Source of the DNA: Streptomyces sp. HNM0575
GTDB taxonomy: Bacteria; Actinomycetota; Actinomycetes; Streptomycetales; Streptomycetaceae
Assembly: GCF_012726265.1 (NCBI RefSeq)
Contig: NZ_JAASAG010000008.1
Span: 124,001-188,000, forward strand
Length of the DNA stretch: 64,000 nucleotides
Direction: 5' to 3'
Below the pieces are notes generated by a model, which was not told the DNA's origin, did no database searches, and saw only the letters and a program-made list of their open reading frames with translations. Every line of letters begins with the position of its first letter. Position 1 is the stretch's first letter. The position numbers and the translations under genes were made by a program. Shown here in pieces: positions 36,610 through 45,946 of this stretch.

Positions 36610-37265
36610 CCGCGCCGGTACGGGTCCTGATCTGCGACGACCAGATGCTGGTCCGCACCGGCCTCGTGACGATCGTCGACGCTCAGCCCGACCTGGAGGT
36701 GGCGGGGGAGTGCGGGGACGGGCAGGCCGCGGTCGAACTCGCCGCCCGGCTGCGCCCCGACGTCGTCGTGATGGACGTGCGCATGCCGGTGCTCGACGGC
36801 ATCGAGGCCACCCGCCGGCTGGCCGGTGCCGGGGTTCCGCATCCGGTGAAGGTGCTCGTGGTGACCACGTTCAACCTGGACAAGTACGTATACGAGGCGC
36901 TGCGCGCCGGAGCGAGCGGGTTCCTGCTCAAGGACGCGCCGCCGGACCGGCTGCTGAACGGGATCAGGACCGTGGCCACGGGCGCGGCACTGCTGGCCCC
37001 GGAGGTGACGCGCCGGCTGGTGGGCATGTACGCCGCCCGGATCCGGCCCGCCGAGGGCAGCACGGACGACATTCCGCTGACCCCGCGCGAACTGGAGGTC
37101 CTGCGTCTCATCGCTGACGGCCTCTCCAACAGCGAGATCGCTGCGACCCTCGTGATCAGCCAGGAGACCGTGAAGACGTTCGTGTCGCGCGTCCTCGCCA
37201 AGCTCGGGCTCCGCGATCGCGTACAGGCCGTCGTCTACGCGTACCGCCACGGGCTTGTGACCTGA
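36606..37265 (+). CDS. Two-component response regulator, NarL/LuxR family
   Basis: 219 residues. The receiver domain has phospho-acceptor Asp57 in VVVMDVRMPVLDG and the switch residues in VLVVTTFNLDKYVYEALRAGASGFLLKD. The C-terminal LuxR helix-turn-helix is ELEVLRLIADGLSNSEIA and then VKTFVSRVLAKLGLRDR. It is coupled to the kinase and should be phosphorylated by it. Its targets may include the CPBP operon; no obvious binding palindrome was found upstream. Confidence 0.96.
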   Translation: MTAPVRVLICDDQMLVRTGLVTIVDAQPDLEVAGECGDGQAAVELAARLRPDVVVMDVRMPVLDGIEATRRLAGAGVPHPVKVLVVTTFNLDKYVYEALRAGASGFLLKDAPPDRLLNGIRTVATGAALLAPEVTRRLVGMYAARIRPAEGSTDDIPLTPRELEVLRLIADGLSNSEIAATLVISQETVKTFVSRVLAKLGLRDRVQAVVYAYRHGLVT

Positions 37266-37394
37266 CGCGGTCGGTGACCCGAGGCGCCCGGTGAGCTGCG
37301 ACATCCGGTGAGCTGCCGCCCCGCAGGTAGGGCGCGCGCGGCAGGCCGGGAAGCCGGGTTCCCGGTCCCGATCCCCGGACCGGCGGTGCCCGGT

Positions 37395-38831
37395 CTACGT
37401 CCCGCCGCCTGCGGAGGCGCCGTGGGCACCGGCAGGCCCGCCGCCTGCGGAGGCGCCGCCGGTGCCGCCGACACCGCCGTTGCCCGGACCTTCCGCCTCT
37501 ACCGCGCCCTCCGTCTCCGGACCGGTGAAGGAGGACCGCGGGGGCGCCGGCGCCGGTTGCAGCTCCGGCGCACCCGCGCCCGTGGCGTTCGGCAGCCGGG
37601 GAGCGCCCACGGCCGGGACGCCCGGGCCCGCCGCCTCGGGAGCCGCTGCCGGGCCGGAGTTCGCCTCAGGTGTGAAGAACCAGCGCAGCCTCGGCTCCAC
37701 CACGAAGCGGAGCGCCCGCCGCACCGGCCGCGTGCACAGCAGCGTCATCATCCCCGCGGCGAGCACCGTGATCGCGAAGCGGTCCAGCGGATGGCTGGCC
37801 CCGTCGGCCTCGAACCAGCCCATCTCCTTGGCGTACTCGATGGGATAGACGTGCAGCAGATAGGCGCCGAGCGTGCCCGCGCCGAGCGACGTGAACCACA
37901 TGCCGCGCTGCGGCACCCAGGCCAGGAAGCACACGGTCATCACCAGCGCACAGCCGTATGAGGTGAGCGTCATGGCCGCTCCCAGCCACGCCGGAAGCCC
38001 CAGGCTCTGTGCGTCCTTGTCGTGCAGGAACGGGGCGCCGGAGATGTACGGGACCGCCGCGTACGACACCGCGAGCGCGACGGCGGCGACGGGCACGGCC
38101 AGTATCCGCACGGCGCGGCGCCGCACCATCTCGAAGTGCTCCGGGCGCAGCCGCAGACCCAGCACGAAGAACGGCAGGAACTGCGCCACCCGCATCATCC
38201 CGAGGTCGTCGCTCATCGTCGGCGTCACGCTCGCGGCGACGCCGACGGCCACGGACACGGGCAGCGGCCACCTCAACTGCTGCCAGATCGGCGTGGTCAC
38301 CCGCCAAAGGAAGAGCGCCACCAGGAACCAGAGCGCGAACGCGGGCTCCTGGAAGCTCCATTCACGCTCCGGATCGTCGCCGGCCCACCGCATGAAGAGG
38401 GTGAAGACCGCCTGGAAGACGAGGTACGGCACGACGAGGCCGGTCAGCAGCCGCTTGATCTGCCGCGGCCTGCACTCGAAACGGCGGGAGAGATAGCCGG
38501 AGACGATGATGAAGGTCGGCATGTGAAACGTGTACAGGAAGTAGTACAGCGCGCTGGTTGAACGGCTGCCGAGCGTGAGCGGCGCCCACGCGTGCCCGAC
38601 GGCGACGAGCACGATGGTCAGGTACTTCGCGTTGTCCAGGTACGGGTCGCGCGGCTTGCCGCCGTCCCGCTCGTCCCGCACGCCGCGCGTCTCCCGCGCC
38701 GCGGCGGGGCCCGCACGGTCCGTCTCGCCCGTACCGTCCCGGTCCGGCACCACCGGTAAGTCACGGGCACCGGGGGCGGGTTCAGCACGCAGTGGGGGGA
38801 GCGGAGCCCGTTCGATGCCTGCATGGAGCAT
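37395..38831 (-). CDS. Acyltransferase family membrane protein (OafA/YrhL or fucose-4-O-acetylase-like)
   Basis: 478 residues from the ATG at 38831. About 65 charged residues are followed by the Acyl_transf_3 core: DNAKYLTIVLVAVGHAWAPL, then YTFHMPTFIIVSGYLSRRF, with about ten membrane segments. The last 110 residues are a Pro/Ala/Gly-rich tail that is outside the family domain. The enzyme class transfers acetyl or other acyl groups to sugars or lipids at the membrane. Codon 25 (38757-38759 on the plus strand reads taa) is TTA, implying bldA dependence if the start is right. Substrate unknown. Confidence 0.86.
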   Translation of the reverse strand: MLHAGIERAPLPPLRAEPAPGARDLPVVPDRDGTGETDRAGPAAARETRGVRDERDGGKPRDPYLDNAKYLTIVLVAVGHAWAPLTLGSRSTSALYYFLYTFHMPTFIIVSGYLSRRFECRPRQIKRLLTGLVVPYLVFQAVFTLFMRWAGDDPEREWSFQEPAFALWFLVALFLWRVTTPIWQQLRWPLPVSVAVGVAASVTPTMSDDLGMMRVAQFLPFFVLGLRLRPEHFEMVRRRAVRILAVPVAAVALAVSYAAVPYISGAPFLHDKDAQSLGLPAWLGAAMTLTSYGCALVMTVCFLAWVPQRGMWFTSLGAGTLGAYLLHVYPIEYAKEMGWFEADGASHPLDRFAITVLAAGMMTLLCTRPVRRALRFVVEPRLRWFFTPEANSGPAAAPEAAGPGVPAVGAPRLPNATGAGAPELQPAPAPPRSSFTGPETEGAVEAEGPGNGGVGGTGGASAGGGPAGAHGASAGGGT

Positions 38832-38964
38832 CTGCCGCACGCTAGGAGCGGAAGCCCGCCTTCGAATTTTTTCTGTACGATGCAGCGATTTTGCAAAGAT
38901 CGAGGGGGAGTTGCGGGTACCTTCTGCCTTGCGCGGCCCGCCCGGCCACCGTTGCGACGAGCGG

Positions 38965-39855
38965 CTACCGCGCGCTGCCGTGCAGGAACTCCAGTAGGAC
39001 AGCGGCCAGTTGAGCCGGTGCGTCCTCTTGTACGAGATGGCCGGCACCCTCGATCAGCTCCAGCCGTGCCCCGGGGATCAGCCCGGCCAGCCGGTGCGCG
39101 CGGTCGACGGGGATCCAGGTGTCCGCCGTGCCCCAGCACACGAGGACGGGGGCTTCGACCTCGCCGTAGCGTCCCTCGATCTCGTCCGTGAACCGCTGGT
39201 CGTTCTGCTGGATCTGCCGGTAGAACGCGCCCTGCCCCGCCTCGCCCAGCCAGGGCTCCGCGAGCGCGTCCAGCACCCGCGGGTCCAGGCCCCGCGCGCT
39301 CGCCGAGGCGACGTACTCACGTACCAGCGCCTCGTGCAGTGCGGGCGGCAACTGCCGGAAGACTTCCGCCTGTTGGCCCAGCAGCCGGTACGCGGGCGAC
39401 CCCCAGGGGGCGAGCGCCACCACGTCGACGAGCGCCAGGCGCGCGTATCGGGCCCCGTGCAGCAGATGTGCGCGCAGGGCGACACAGCCGCCGAAGTCGT
39501 GGGCCACGACGGCCGGTTGGTGTGCCGCGTCCGCTCCGAGGCCCCAGTGGCCCAGGAGTTCGGCGAAGATCCGGCCCTGTGCGGCGAGCGAGACGTCCTG
39601 GCCGTCGGACATCGCCGACGTGCCGTATCCGGGCATGTCCCACACGTGGACCCGGAATCGCTGTGCGAGGGCCCTCGCGATCTCCCGCCACGTGTAGGAC
39701 GACCAGGGCGTCCCGTGCAGCAGTACCAGGGGAGGCCCGTCGTCGGGGCCCAGCCGGCCCCACCGGACCGTGCCGGACGAGCTCTCGTACGTCTGGTCCA
39801 GGGTCCCGGCCCAGCTCTCCCAGGCTCCGGGGGCCCCGGCGTTCCGCACCGTCAT
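38965..39855 (-). CDS. Alpha/beta hydrolase with Asp nucleophile (dehalogenase/epoxide-hydrolase type)
   Basis: 296 residues from the ATG at 39855. HGTPWSSYTWREIA forms the oxyanion region. The nucleophile elbow is VVAHDFGGCVALRAH, with Asp in place of Ser, as in haloalkane dehalogenases and epoxide hydrolases. The acid Asp is in CWGTADTWIP and the catalytic His in EGAGHLVQEDAP. It probably opens C-O or C-halogen bonds rather than acting as an esterase. It is followed by the acyltransferase gene on the same strand, separated by an A/T-rich 133-base spacer likely to hold a separate promoter. Confidence 0.87.
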   Translation of the reverse strand: MTVRNAGAPGAWESWAGTLDQTYESSSGTVRWGRLGPDDGPPLVLLHGTPWSSYTWREIARALAQRFRVHVWDMPGYGTSAMSDGQDVSLAAQGRIFAELLGHWGLGADAAHQPAVVAHDFGGCVALRAHLLHGARYARLALVDVVALAPWGSPAYRLLGQQAEVFRQLPPALHEALVREYVASASARGLDPRVLDALAEPWLGEAGQGAFYRQIQQNDQRFTDEIEGRYGEVEAPVLVCWGTADTWIPVDRAHRLAGLIPGARLELIEGAGHLVQEDAPAQLAAVLLEFLHGSAR

Positions 39856-40051
39856 CCGCCCAGTCTCGGCGAGCGGCAGGGGAGCCCGCACCCCGGTTTG
39901 CCTTGCGACGGCAGGTGTGGCTGTGCGCAAGCGGCCGGCGCCTGTGCGTGATGTCACGGCCCCCCGGTCCGGCGCACATGAATTGCGGTCGCTCGTCGGG
40001 TTACCCGAGGAGTGCGAAGTACAGGGCCGGCCGTCAGAAAGCGAGAAGGTT

Positions 40052-40528
40052 GTGACCTACGCAGTGAAGAGCACACTCCCGGACGACGACCTGAAGACCG
40101 TCGGCGAGGCCTTGCAGGGCGCGCTCGTCGACCTCGTCGATCTCTCGCTCGTCGCGAAGCAGATCCACTGGAACGTGATCGGGCCCCGCTTCCGGTCCAT
40201 CCACCTCCAGCTCGACGAGGTGGTCTCCACGGCACGCTCTTACTCGGACAGCGTCGCCGAGCGGGCCTCCGCGCTGGGCCTGCCCCCGGACGGCCGCTCG
40301 ACGACCGTGTCGGCCACGAGCGCGATCGACAGGGTCCCGGAGGGCTGGCAGAAGGACACCGACGCCGTACGGACGATGGTCCACGCGCTGGAGTCGGTCA
40401 TCGGCCGCTGCCGCGAGCGCATGGCCTCGGTGAGCGAGCCGGACCCGGTGACGGAGGACATCTTCATACAGCTCATCGGTGACCTCGAGAAGCACCACTG
40501 GATGTTCCAGGCAGAGAACGGCAGTTGA
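40052..40528 (+). CDS. dps: Dps-family ferritin-like DNA-protection protein
   Basis: 158 residues from GTG 40052 with gagaagg upstream. The ferroxidase-site residues are recognisable: His in AKQIHWNVIG and Asp/Glu in RSIHLQLDEV. The four-helix pattern and length match Dps. Dps dodecamers oxidise and store iron with peroxide and protect DNA during stress or stationary phase. There is no long Lys-rich tail, so DNA binding, if any, would rely on other surfaces. The gene stands alone. Confidence 0.93.
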   Translation: MTYAVKSTLPDDDLKTVGEALQGALVDLVDLSLVAKQIHWNVIGPRFRSIHLQLDEVVSTARSYSDSVAERASALGLPPDGRSTTVSATSAIDRVPEGWQKDTDAVRTMVHALESVIGRCRERMASVSEPDPVTEDIFIQLIGDLEKHHWMFQAENGS

Positions 40529-40575
40529 TCCCGGGGCAGCCGGGGGAGTCGGGGCGCTTCCGGCGACCCGTCTCA

Positions 40576-40606
40576 GGCGGGGCTCAGGCTGGACCTGGGC
40601 CCCGCC
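40576..40606. terminator. Terminator between convergent Dps and peptidase genes
   Basis: ggcggggc and gccccgcc arms (8 bases) flank a 15-base loop between the convergent stops. Confidence 0.5.
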
Positions 40607-40652
40607 CGCCCGTATCGGTCCGGAGGCCGCCGGCCCGCCGGACCCGCCTCCG

Positions 40653-41417
40653 TCACGTCGTGAGGCCGCCGAGGACGATGCCCGCCAGGGTGCCCGCCGC
40701 CAGGAAGGGGCCGAAGGGCACCGACGTCTTCCAGCTCGCTCGGCCTGCCAGCAGTAGCGTCACGCCGTAGCCCGCGGCGAAGAGGAAGGCGAGCAGCGTG
40801 CCGGCGAGGACCGTGTCCCAGCCGTACCAGCCGAGGGCGAGGCCGAGGGGCGCGGCCAGCTTCACGTCGCCGAAGCCCATGCCACGGGGGTTGATCAGGA
40901 AGAGCACGAAGAATCCGGCGGCGAGCACGGTCCCGCCGAGCAGTGCGCCCGTCCAGCTGCCGCCGGCGCCCGTCGCGAGGGCGGCGACGCCGAGCAGCGC
41001 CGCCGTGGCCGCGGTGAGCGGCAACGTCAGTATGTCCGGGAGGCGTTGAGCGCGGATGTCGACGGCCGTCAGCAGCAGCACGATGGGTGCGGCCGTCAGC
41101 CAGACCGCCAACTCCGGCCGTACGCCCACGGAAAGGGCCAGAGCCGCGCACGCCGAGGCGCAGATCCCGGCGAGCAGGCGCTCCGAAGTCCCGTAGGACG
41201 CCGGGACTTCGGGGGTCGCGCCCGCGCATGCCGGGCAGCGCGCGCGGCCGAGCCATCCATGCGCGGGGCCCGCGAGGCGATGGCCCGACGGGCACTGCCG
41301 CCGCCAGGGAGTCTCCGGCGGCACCGCCAACCGGTAGACGGCGCGCGGCAGAAGGGCGCCCGCGACCGCACCGTATGCCGCCGAGCACATCGCGAGTACG
41401 GGCACGATCACGGGCAT
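40653..41417 (-). CDS. Prepilin peptidase (A24 aspartic protease)
   Basis: 254 residues. The two catalytic aspartates lie in AVDIRAQRLPD and in the FGDVKLAAPLG motif, with about eight membrane segments. The N-terminal segment keeps a Cys-containing metal-like loop only partly (QCPSGH...RCPACAG). A24 peptidases cleave and sometimes N-methylate type-IV-like prepilins at the membrane. No pilin, Tad or secretion genes lie in the window, so its substrates are encoded elsewhere. Confidence 0.9.
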   Translation of the reverse strand: MPVIVPVLAMCSAAYGAVAGALLPRAVYRLAVPPETPWRRQCPSGHRLAGPAHGWLGRARCPACAGATPEVPASYGTSERLLAGICASACAALALSVGVRPELAVWLTAAPIVLLLTAVDIRAQRLPDILTLPLTAATAALLGVAALATGAGGSWTGALLGGTVLAAGFFVLFLINPRGMGFGDVKLAAPLGLALGWYGWDTVLAGTLLAFLFAAGYGVTLLLAGRASWKTSVPFGPFLAAGTLAGIVLGGLTT

Positions 41418-41589
41418 CGGCTACTCCCCCTGGAAGTCGAAGCGGGCGACCGCCCTCGGCGTCGGCATCCACATCGCCAACTGCCGGTGCCGGTGCGGGC
41501 GTTGGCCGGGCACCGGTGCCGGCGGTGCCGTACACCGCCGTTTCGTTCCCGCCGTCCGGCAAGTGTCTCAGCCGGCCGTCCCCGATAGT

Positions 41590-41634
41590 GTCAACCACGG
41601 GTTGACGAGACCTCGGTGTCAACCTAAGGTTGCC
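41590..41634 (+). promoter_or_regulatory. Tandem palindromic operators overlapping the Clp-N gene start
   Basis: Site 1 (41590-41606) is gtcaacc, 3 bases, ggttgac: a perfect 7-base palindrome. Site 2 (41618-41634) is gtcaacc, 3 bases, ggttgcc: one mismatch. The centres are 28 bases apart. Site 2 ends two bases before the ATG and covers the only candidate ribosome site (aagg). Binding would block both transcription and translation. Self-binding by the downstream HTH protein is inferred. Confidence 0.75.
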
Positions 41635-41636
41635 AT

Positions 41637-42380
41637 ATGACGGATCCTCTTCCCATCGCCGGTCGGGTACGCCTGGACGACCTGATCGAAGCCATAAAGA
41701 ACCAGCACTCCGACGCGCTCGACCAGCTCTCCGACGCCGTGATCGCGGCGGACCACCTCGGGGACGTCGCGGACCATCTCATCGGCCACTTCGTGGACCA
41801 GGCGCGCCGTTCCGGCGCCTCGTGGACGGATATCGGAAAGAGCATGGGCGTCACGAGGCAGGCCGCGCAGAAGCGGTTCGTGCCGAAGGCGTCCGGCGAG
41901 GGCCCGGACCTCGACGTCGCTCAGGGCTTCAACCGCTTCACCGACCGCGCCAGGAAAGTCGTGGTGCAGTCACAGGCGGAGGCCCGCCGGGCCGGCCACC
42001 ACCAGATCAGCACAGGCCACTTGGTGCTCGGACTCCTCGGCGAACCCGAAGCGCTCGCGGGGCGGGCGATCGTCTCCCAGAAGGTGTCGCTCGACTCGGT
42101 GCGCGAGGCGGTGAACGGGACGCTGCCCGAGCGCTCCGGCGAGGAGGCGCCCGAGCTCATCCCGTTCGACGGGCAGACGAAGAAGGCGCTGGAGCTCACC
42201 TTCCGGGAGGCCCTGCGCCTCGGGCACGACTACGTGGGCACGGAGCACATCCTCCTCGCGCTCCTGGAACTCGAGGACGGTGAGGGGACGCTGACGGGTC
42301 TGGGCATCGACAAGACCGTCACCGAGGCGGCCGTCACCGCCGCGCTCGCGGCCAAGGGCGAGTCCCGCGACGGCGGTTGA
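41637..42380 (+). CDS. HTH protein fused to a double Clp N-terminal domain
   Basis: 247 residues. Residues about 1-80 contain a helix-turn-helix-like segment (GASWTDIGKSMGVTRQAAQKRF). The rest is a pair of Clp-N repeats (FTDRARKVVVQSQAEARRAGHHQISTGHLVLGLL and LELTFREALRLGHDYVGTEHILLALL), as in ClpC, but no AAA ATPase follows. It could read substrate/adaptor state of the Clp system and regulate its own gene or others. It is preceded by two operator-like palindromes. Known relatives are annotated only as Clp-N-domain proteins. Confidence 0.9.
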   Translation: MTDPLPIAGRVRLDDLIEAIKNQHSDALDQLSDAVIAADHLGDVADHLIGHFVDQARRSGASWTDIGKSMGVTRQAAQKRFVPKASGEGPDLDVAQGFNRFTDRARKVVVQSQAEARRAGHHQISTGHLVLGLLGEPEALAGRAIVSQKVSLDSVREAVNGTLPERSGEEAPELIPFDGQTKKALELTFREALRLGHDYVGTEHILLALLELEDGEGTLTGLGIDKTVTEAAVTAALAAKGESRDGG

Positions 42381-42437
42381 CCCGGTCCCGGCACGCACCG
42401 CGCACGCTCCGGGGCCGTCCGTATGGTCAGTGGACCG

Positions 42438-44138
42438 TCAGTAGACCGGCGGAGGCCCGAACGTGCCGCCGGTGCCGGGCCGTTGGTCACCTTCCGGAGC
42501 GTCCGGGCCGTCGCTCGGGGCGCCTGAGGAGTCCGCGCCGTCCGGGCGGTCCGGGGCCTCGGCCGTCTCCTGGGAGGGAGGGGCGGCCGGAGGCGGTGGA
42601 GTCCCGGGCGGGGCACCAGGCGGCATCGCCGGGGGCGCGGCCGGGGGAGGTCCTGCCGGTGGCGGCCCCGCGGGCTGCGCGGGCGGTGCGTACCCGGGAC
42701 CGGCGGGTGCGGGTCCGGCGGGTGCCGGGCCCATAGGCCCCGGACCGGCGGGCACAGGGCCGGGACCCGCGGGTGCCGGGCCCGGCTGGGGCGGGAAGTA
42801 CGGCTGAGGCTGGGGCTGGCCCTGCGGCGGCTGCCCGGGCACCGGCGCCCCGAACGGCGCGGCGGCCCCCGGCGCCGGAGCCCCGGGCATCGGCGCCCCC
42901 GGCATTGGCGCCCCCGGCATCGGCCCGCCCGCCACGGGCCCGCCGGGGACGGGTGCCCCCGGCATCGGCGTCCCGAAGGGCTGGGCGGCCCCGAAGGGCT
43001 GCGCCGCTCCGAAGGGCTGAGCCGCCACCGGCCCGCTCCCCGGCTGTGCCGCGACCCCGGGCCGGAGCGTCAGCACGATCAGCGTCACCGACCCGGCCAG
43101 CACGATCAGCAGCTGGAGACGGCTGAACGCCCCGGACACGGGCGCCACGTCGCCCAGTTCGAAGAAGGTCCCGGCGTCGGCGTAGGCCCAGAGAGTCGTC
43201 ACGGCCTGCGGCAGCAGCGCCACGGCGAGGCCCATCGAGAAGCCGCGGGCGGAGAGCGCACGCGTCATGGCCAGCACGGCGGCGGTGCCGCCCGCGGCGA
43301 TCAGCGTCAGCCAGGACCAGCCCGGTGAGACGTCGAGAAGGGTGAAGACGGTGCCTTCGCCGGTGAAGAGGCGGAGCCAGTACCCTCCGCCGGCCGTCGA
43401 TACGGCCTGGATGTTCCAGCCGATGCTGAACAGCGCCACCACGCCGAAGAAGACCGCCGTCACGGCCGCATGCGCCCCCGTCGGCCGCTGCGGCGACTCG
43501 CTCGGCAGCGGCGGCTCGTACGGCTGGGGCTGGAGGTGGGGCTGGAACTGGGGCTGGGGCGGCTGGGCGAACTGCGGCGGGGGCGGGAACTGCGGTGGCT
43601 GTCCGTACGGCTGCGCCTGCGGGCCCGGTGATGCCGACCGTGCGGGCTGCCCCGTCCAGGGACGGTTGCCCGCCGCCAGCACGATCCCGAGCACCAGGCA
43701 GAAGAGCACGATCCCGACCGCTCCCGCCAACGCGCTGTCCATGGACGGGTCGTCGGCGAAGCCGGGCAGCGCGTAGTAGGGCGAGGACTCGGAGTGCAGC
43801 CCCGCGTGCCAGATCACGGGGAGCCGCCAGGCGAGGGTGAGCACCGTCGTGGCGGCCAGCAGGCCGCCCGCCGTCCAGGCGCGGGTGAAAGCGGCGAAGG
43901 CCGCCGCGAGCTGGAGCAGTCCGAGGCCGATGTCGTCCGGGGTCGTGGCGGGGATGTCGGTCAGCTGGCCGGCGCGGGCTCCGGCGCCGAACGCTCCCGT
44001 CCAGACGTCCCAGGTGGTGGCGAAGTCCAGTTCCTGGATGTCGCGCAGCACCCAGATCCACGTGTGCAGTGCGAAGAGGAGACAGAAGATCCCCCCGGTG
44101 ATCCGTGCGCCCTTGCCCAGCACCCGCACCTGTGGCAT
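42438..44138 (-). CDS. Multi-spanning membrane protein with Pro/Gly/Ala-rich tail
   Basis: 566 residues from the ATG at 44138 (agggggg seven bases upstream). Four N-terminal membrane segments (residues about 10-160) are followed by a Pro/Gln-rich linker (QFPPPPQFAQPPQPQF), then about four more segments (230-380). A 190-residue Gly/Ala/Pro tail contains repeated PMPGAP and FGAAQP units. Function is not recognised; the layout is that of many actinobacterial envelope proteins. It is divergent from the cysteine desulfurase gene. Confidence 0.82.
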   Translation of the reverse strand: MPQVRVLGKGARITGGIFCLLFALHTWIWVLRDIQELDFATTWDVWTGAFGAGARAGQLTDIPATTPDDIGLGLLQLAAAFAAFTRAWTAGGLLAATTVLTLAWRLPVIWHAGLHSESSPYYALPGFADDPSMDSALAGAVGIVLFCLVLGIVLAAGNRPWTGQPARSASPGPQAQPYGQPPQFPPPPQFAQPPQPQFQPHLQPQPYEPPLPSESPQRPTGAHAAVTAVFFGVVALFSIGWNIQAVSTAGGGYWLRLFTGEGTVFTLLDVSPGWSWLTLIAAGGTAAVLAMTRALSARGFSMGLAVALLPQAVTTLWAYADAGTFFELGDVAPVSGAFSRLQLLIVLAGSVTLIVLTLRPGVAAQPGSGPVAAQPFGAAQPFGAAQPFGTPMPGAPVPGGPVAGGPMPGAPMPGAPMPGAPAPGAAAPFGAPVPGQPPQGQPQPQPYFPPQPGPAPAGPGPVPAGPGPMGPAPAGPAPAGPGYAPPAQPAGPPPAGPPPAAPPAMPPGAPPGTPPPPAAPPSQETAEAPDRPDGADSSGAPSDGPDAPEGDQRPGTGGTFGPPPVY

Positions 44139-44460
44139 CGCCACACCCCCCTGACCCTCTTATTCTTCGGCCCCGCCGCCTTCCGCGGCCCGGCACATCT
44201 GTGGGATTCCGTGGACCTGCCGGACCTCTGGAAGCTCCGGAACCTGTGGAATAACCGCCGCACGCCCCGGTGTTGACACGGGCTGTGTCCGGACCCGCCG
44301 CCACGGTAGCGGCGCCTGGAACATTAACAGCAGGGGCGGACGGCGCGGCCGGTGAGTCCGGGCGCCGGGCGGAGCGTCCGCGCACGTGACGTTCGCCGCC
44401 GTAGGCCTCCGTAAGCCGCCGTAAGCGGGTGCAGACGTCCGTACGTAGAATCGAGGGATC
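44139..44460. promoter_or_regulatory. Divergent promoter region
   Basis: No gene. The 322 bases contain direct gccgtaagc/cctccgtaagccgccg repeats near 44400-44430 and should hold promoters for both the membrane-protein and cysteine-desulfurase genes. No clear -35/-10 pair was recognised. Confidence 0.4.
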
Positions 44461-45639
44461 ATGGCTCGCTCCGTCTACCTCGATCACGCCGCCACGACGC
44501 CCATGTATCCCGAGGCGGTGCGGACGATGACGGACCGTCTCGCCGTCACCGGGAACGCCTCCTCGCTGCACGGGTCGGGCCGCCGCGCCCGCCGCACGAT
44601 CGAGGAGGCGCGTGAGGCGCTCGCGGCGTCGCTGGGCGCGCGCCCCAGCGAGGTCGTCCTCACGGCCGGCGGCACCGAGGCCGACAATCTCGCGGTGAAG
44701 GGCCTGTACTGGGCGCGCAGGGACGCCGACCCCGCCCGTACGCGGATCGTCGCCAGCCCCGTCGAGCATCACGCCGTACTCGACACGGTGCACTGGCTGG
44801 CCGAGCACGAGGGCGCGGACGTCGAGTGGCTGCCCGTCGACGGATACGGCCGGGTGCACGCGCGGGCGCTGCGCGAAGCGATCGCGCGCGATCCCGGCAG
44901 CGTCGCCCTGGCCACCGTGATGTGGGCGAACAACGAGATCGGCACCACCATGCCGGTGCCCGAACTCGCCGAGGCAGCCGCCGAGTTCGACGTCCCGCTG
45001 CATTCGGACGCGGTGCAGGCCGTGGGCCAGGCGGAGGTGGACTTCGCCGCGTCCGGGCTGGCCGCGCTGACGCTGACCGGGCACAAGATCGGTGGCCCCT
45101 ACGGCGTGGGTGCGCTGCTGCTGCGGCGCGAGCAGACCCCCGTACCGCTGCTGCACGGCGGCGGGCAGGAGCGCGACGTGCGCTCCGGGACGCTGGACGT
45201 GCCGGCCGTCGCCGCGTTCGCGACCGCCGCCGAACTCGCCGCCGAGCGGCGCGCGGACTTCGAGCGGGACATCGGCGCGCTCCGGGACAAGCTGATCGAG
45301 CGCGTGCGTACGGAGGTGCCGGACGCGGTGCTCAACGGCGACCCCGACCCCGCCGGGCGGCTCCCGGGAAACGCGCACTTCTCCTTTCCCGGCTGCGAGG
45401 GCGACTCGCTGCTGCTGCTCCTGGACGCGCAGGGCATCGAGTGCTCGACCGGCTCCGCGTGTACGGCGGGGATCGCCCAGCCCAGCCACGTCCTCCTCGC
45501 CGCCGGCGCGGACCGCGATCTCGCGCGCGGGACGCTGCGCTTCTCGCTCGGGCACACCTCCACGGAGGCCGACGTGGAAGCGCTCGCGACGGCGATCGGG
45601 CCGGCGGTGGAGCGGGCGCGTGGCGCGGGGCTGAGCTGA
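44461..45639 (+). CDS. Cysteine desulfurase (IscS/NifS type)
   Basis: 392 residues. It opens [19 protein letters not shown]-binding Lys209 lies in [16 protein letters not shown]. The catalytic-loop STGSACTAG holds the persulfide Cys334. It takes sulfur from cysteine to form an enzyme persulfide and alanine in the cytosol. mnmA, which needs this sulfur for tRNA 2-thiouridine, lies 9 kb downstream on the same strand, separated by accessory-looking genes. A role as its donor is likely but iron-sulfur supply is also possible. Confidence 0.95.
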   Translation: MARSVYLDHAATTPMYPEAVRTMTDRLAVTGNASSLHGSGRRARRTIEEAREALAASLGARPSEVVLTAGGTEADNLAVKGLYWARRDADPARTRIVASPVEHHAVLDTVHWLAEHEGADVEWLPVDGYGRVHARALREAIARDPGSVALATVMWANNEIGTTMPVPELAEAAAEFDVPLHSDAVQAVGQAEVDFAASGLAALTLTGHKIGGPYGVGALLLRREQTPVPLLHGGGQERDVRSGTLDVPAVAAFATAAELAAERRADFERDIGALRDKLIERVRTEVPDAVLNGDPDPAGRLPGNAHFSFPGCEGDSLLLLLDAQGIECSTGSACTAGIAQPSHVLLAAGADRDLARGTLRFSLGHTSTEADVEALATAIGPAVERARGAGLS

Positions 45640-45946
45640 GCTGCCCTTCGGGGGAGCCGCCCTTCGAGCGAGCCGCCCGTCCCGCGAACCTCCCGCGACC
45701 GCTCTGCGCGACTCTCCGCTCTCCGCGACTCTCCAACGAACGCGCCCCCGCCGCTTCCTCCCCTCCTTTCTCCGAACGTCGGCTGTTTCCCCGAACGTTG
45801 CCGATCACCGTCTGGACGCCCGGCCCGTTGTGCCGTTGACTGGCGACCCCCGGCCCGTGCAGCCCGCACCCGGCCGGTGAGCGGCAGGGCCGCGCCGGAT
45901 CCCCGCGTTCCGCGACCGGCGTCCCGCGCTCGGCGAAGGAGGGGCA
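45640..45946. other. 307-base spacer before the transporter-lyase operon
   Basis: Contains a direct repeat of gcgactctcc (near 45718 and 45738) and a pyrimidine-rich tract; no gene is seen. The transporter ribosome site gaaggagggg lies at its right end. Confidence 0.45.
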
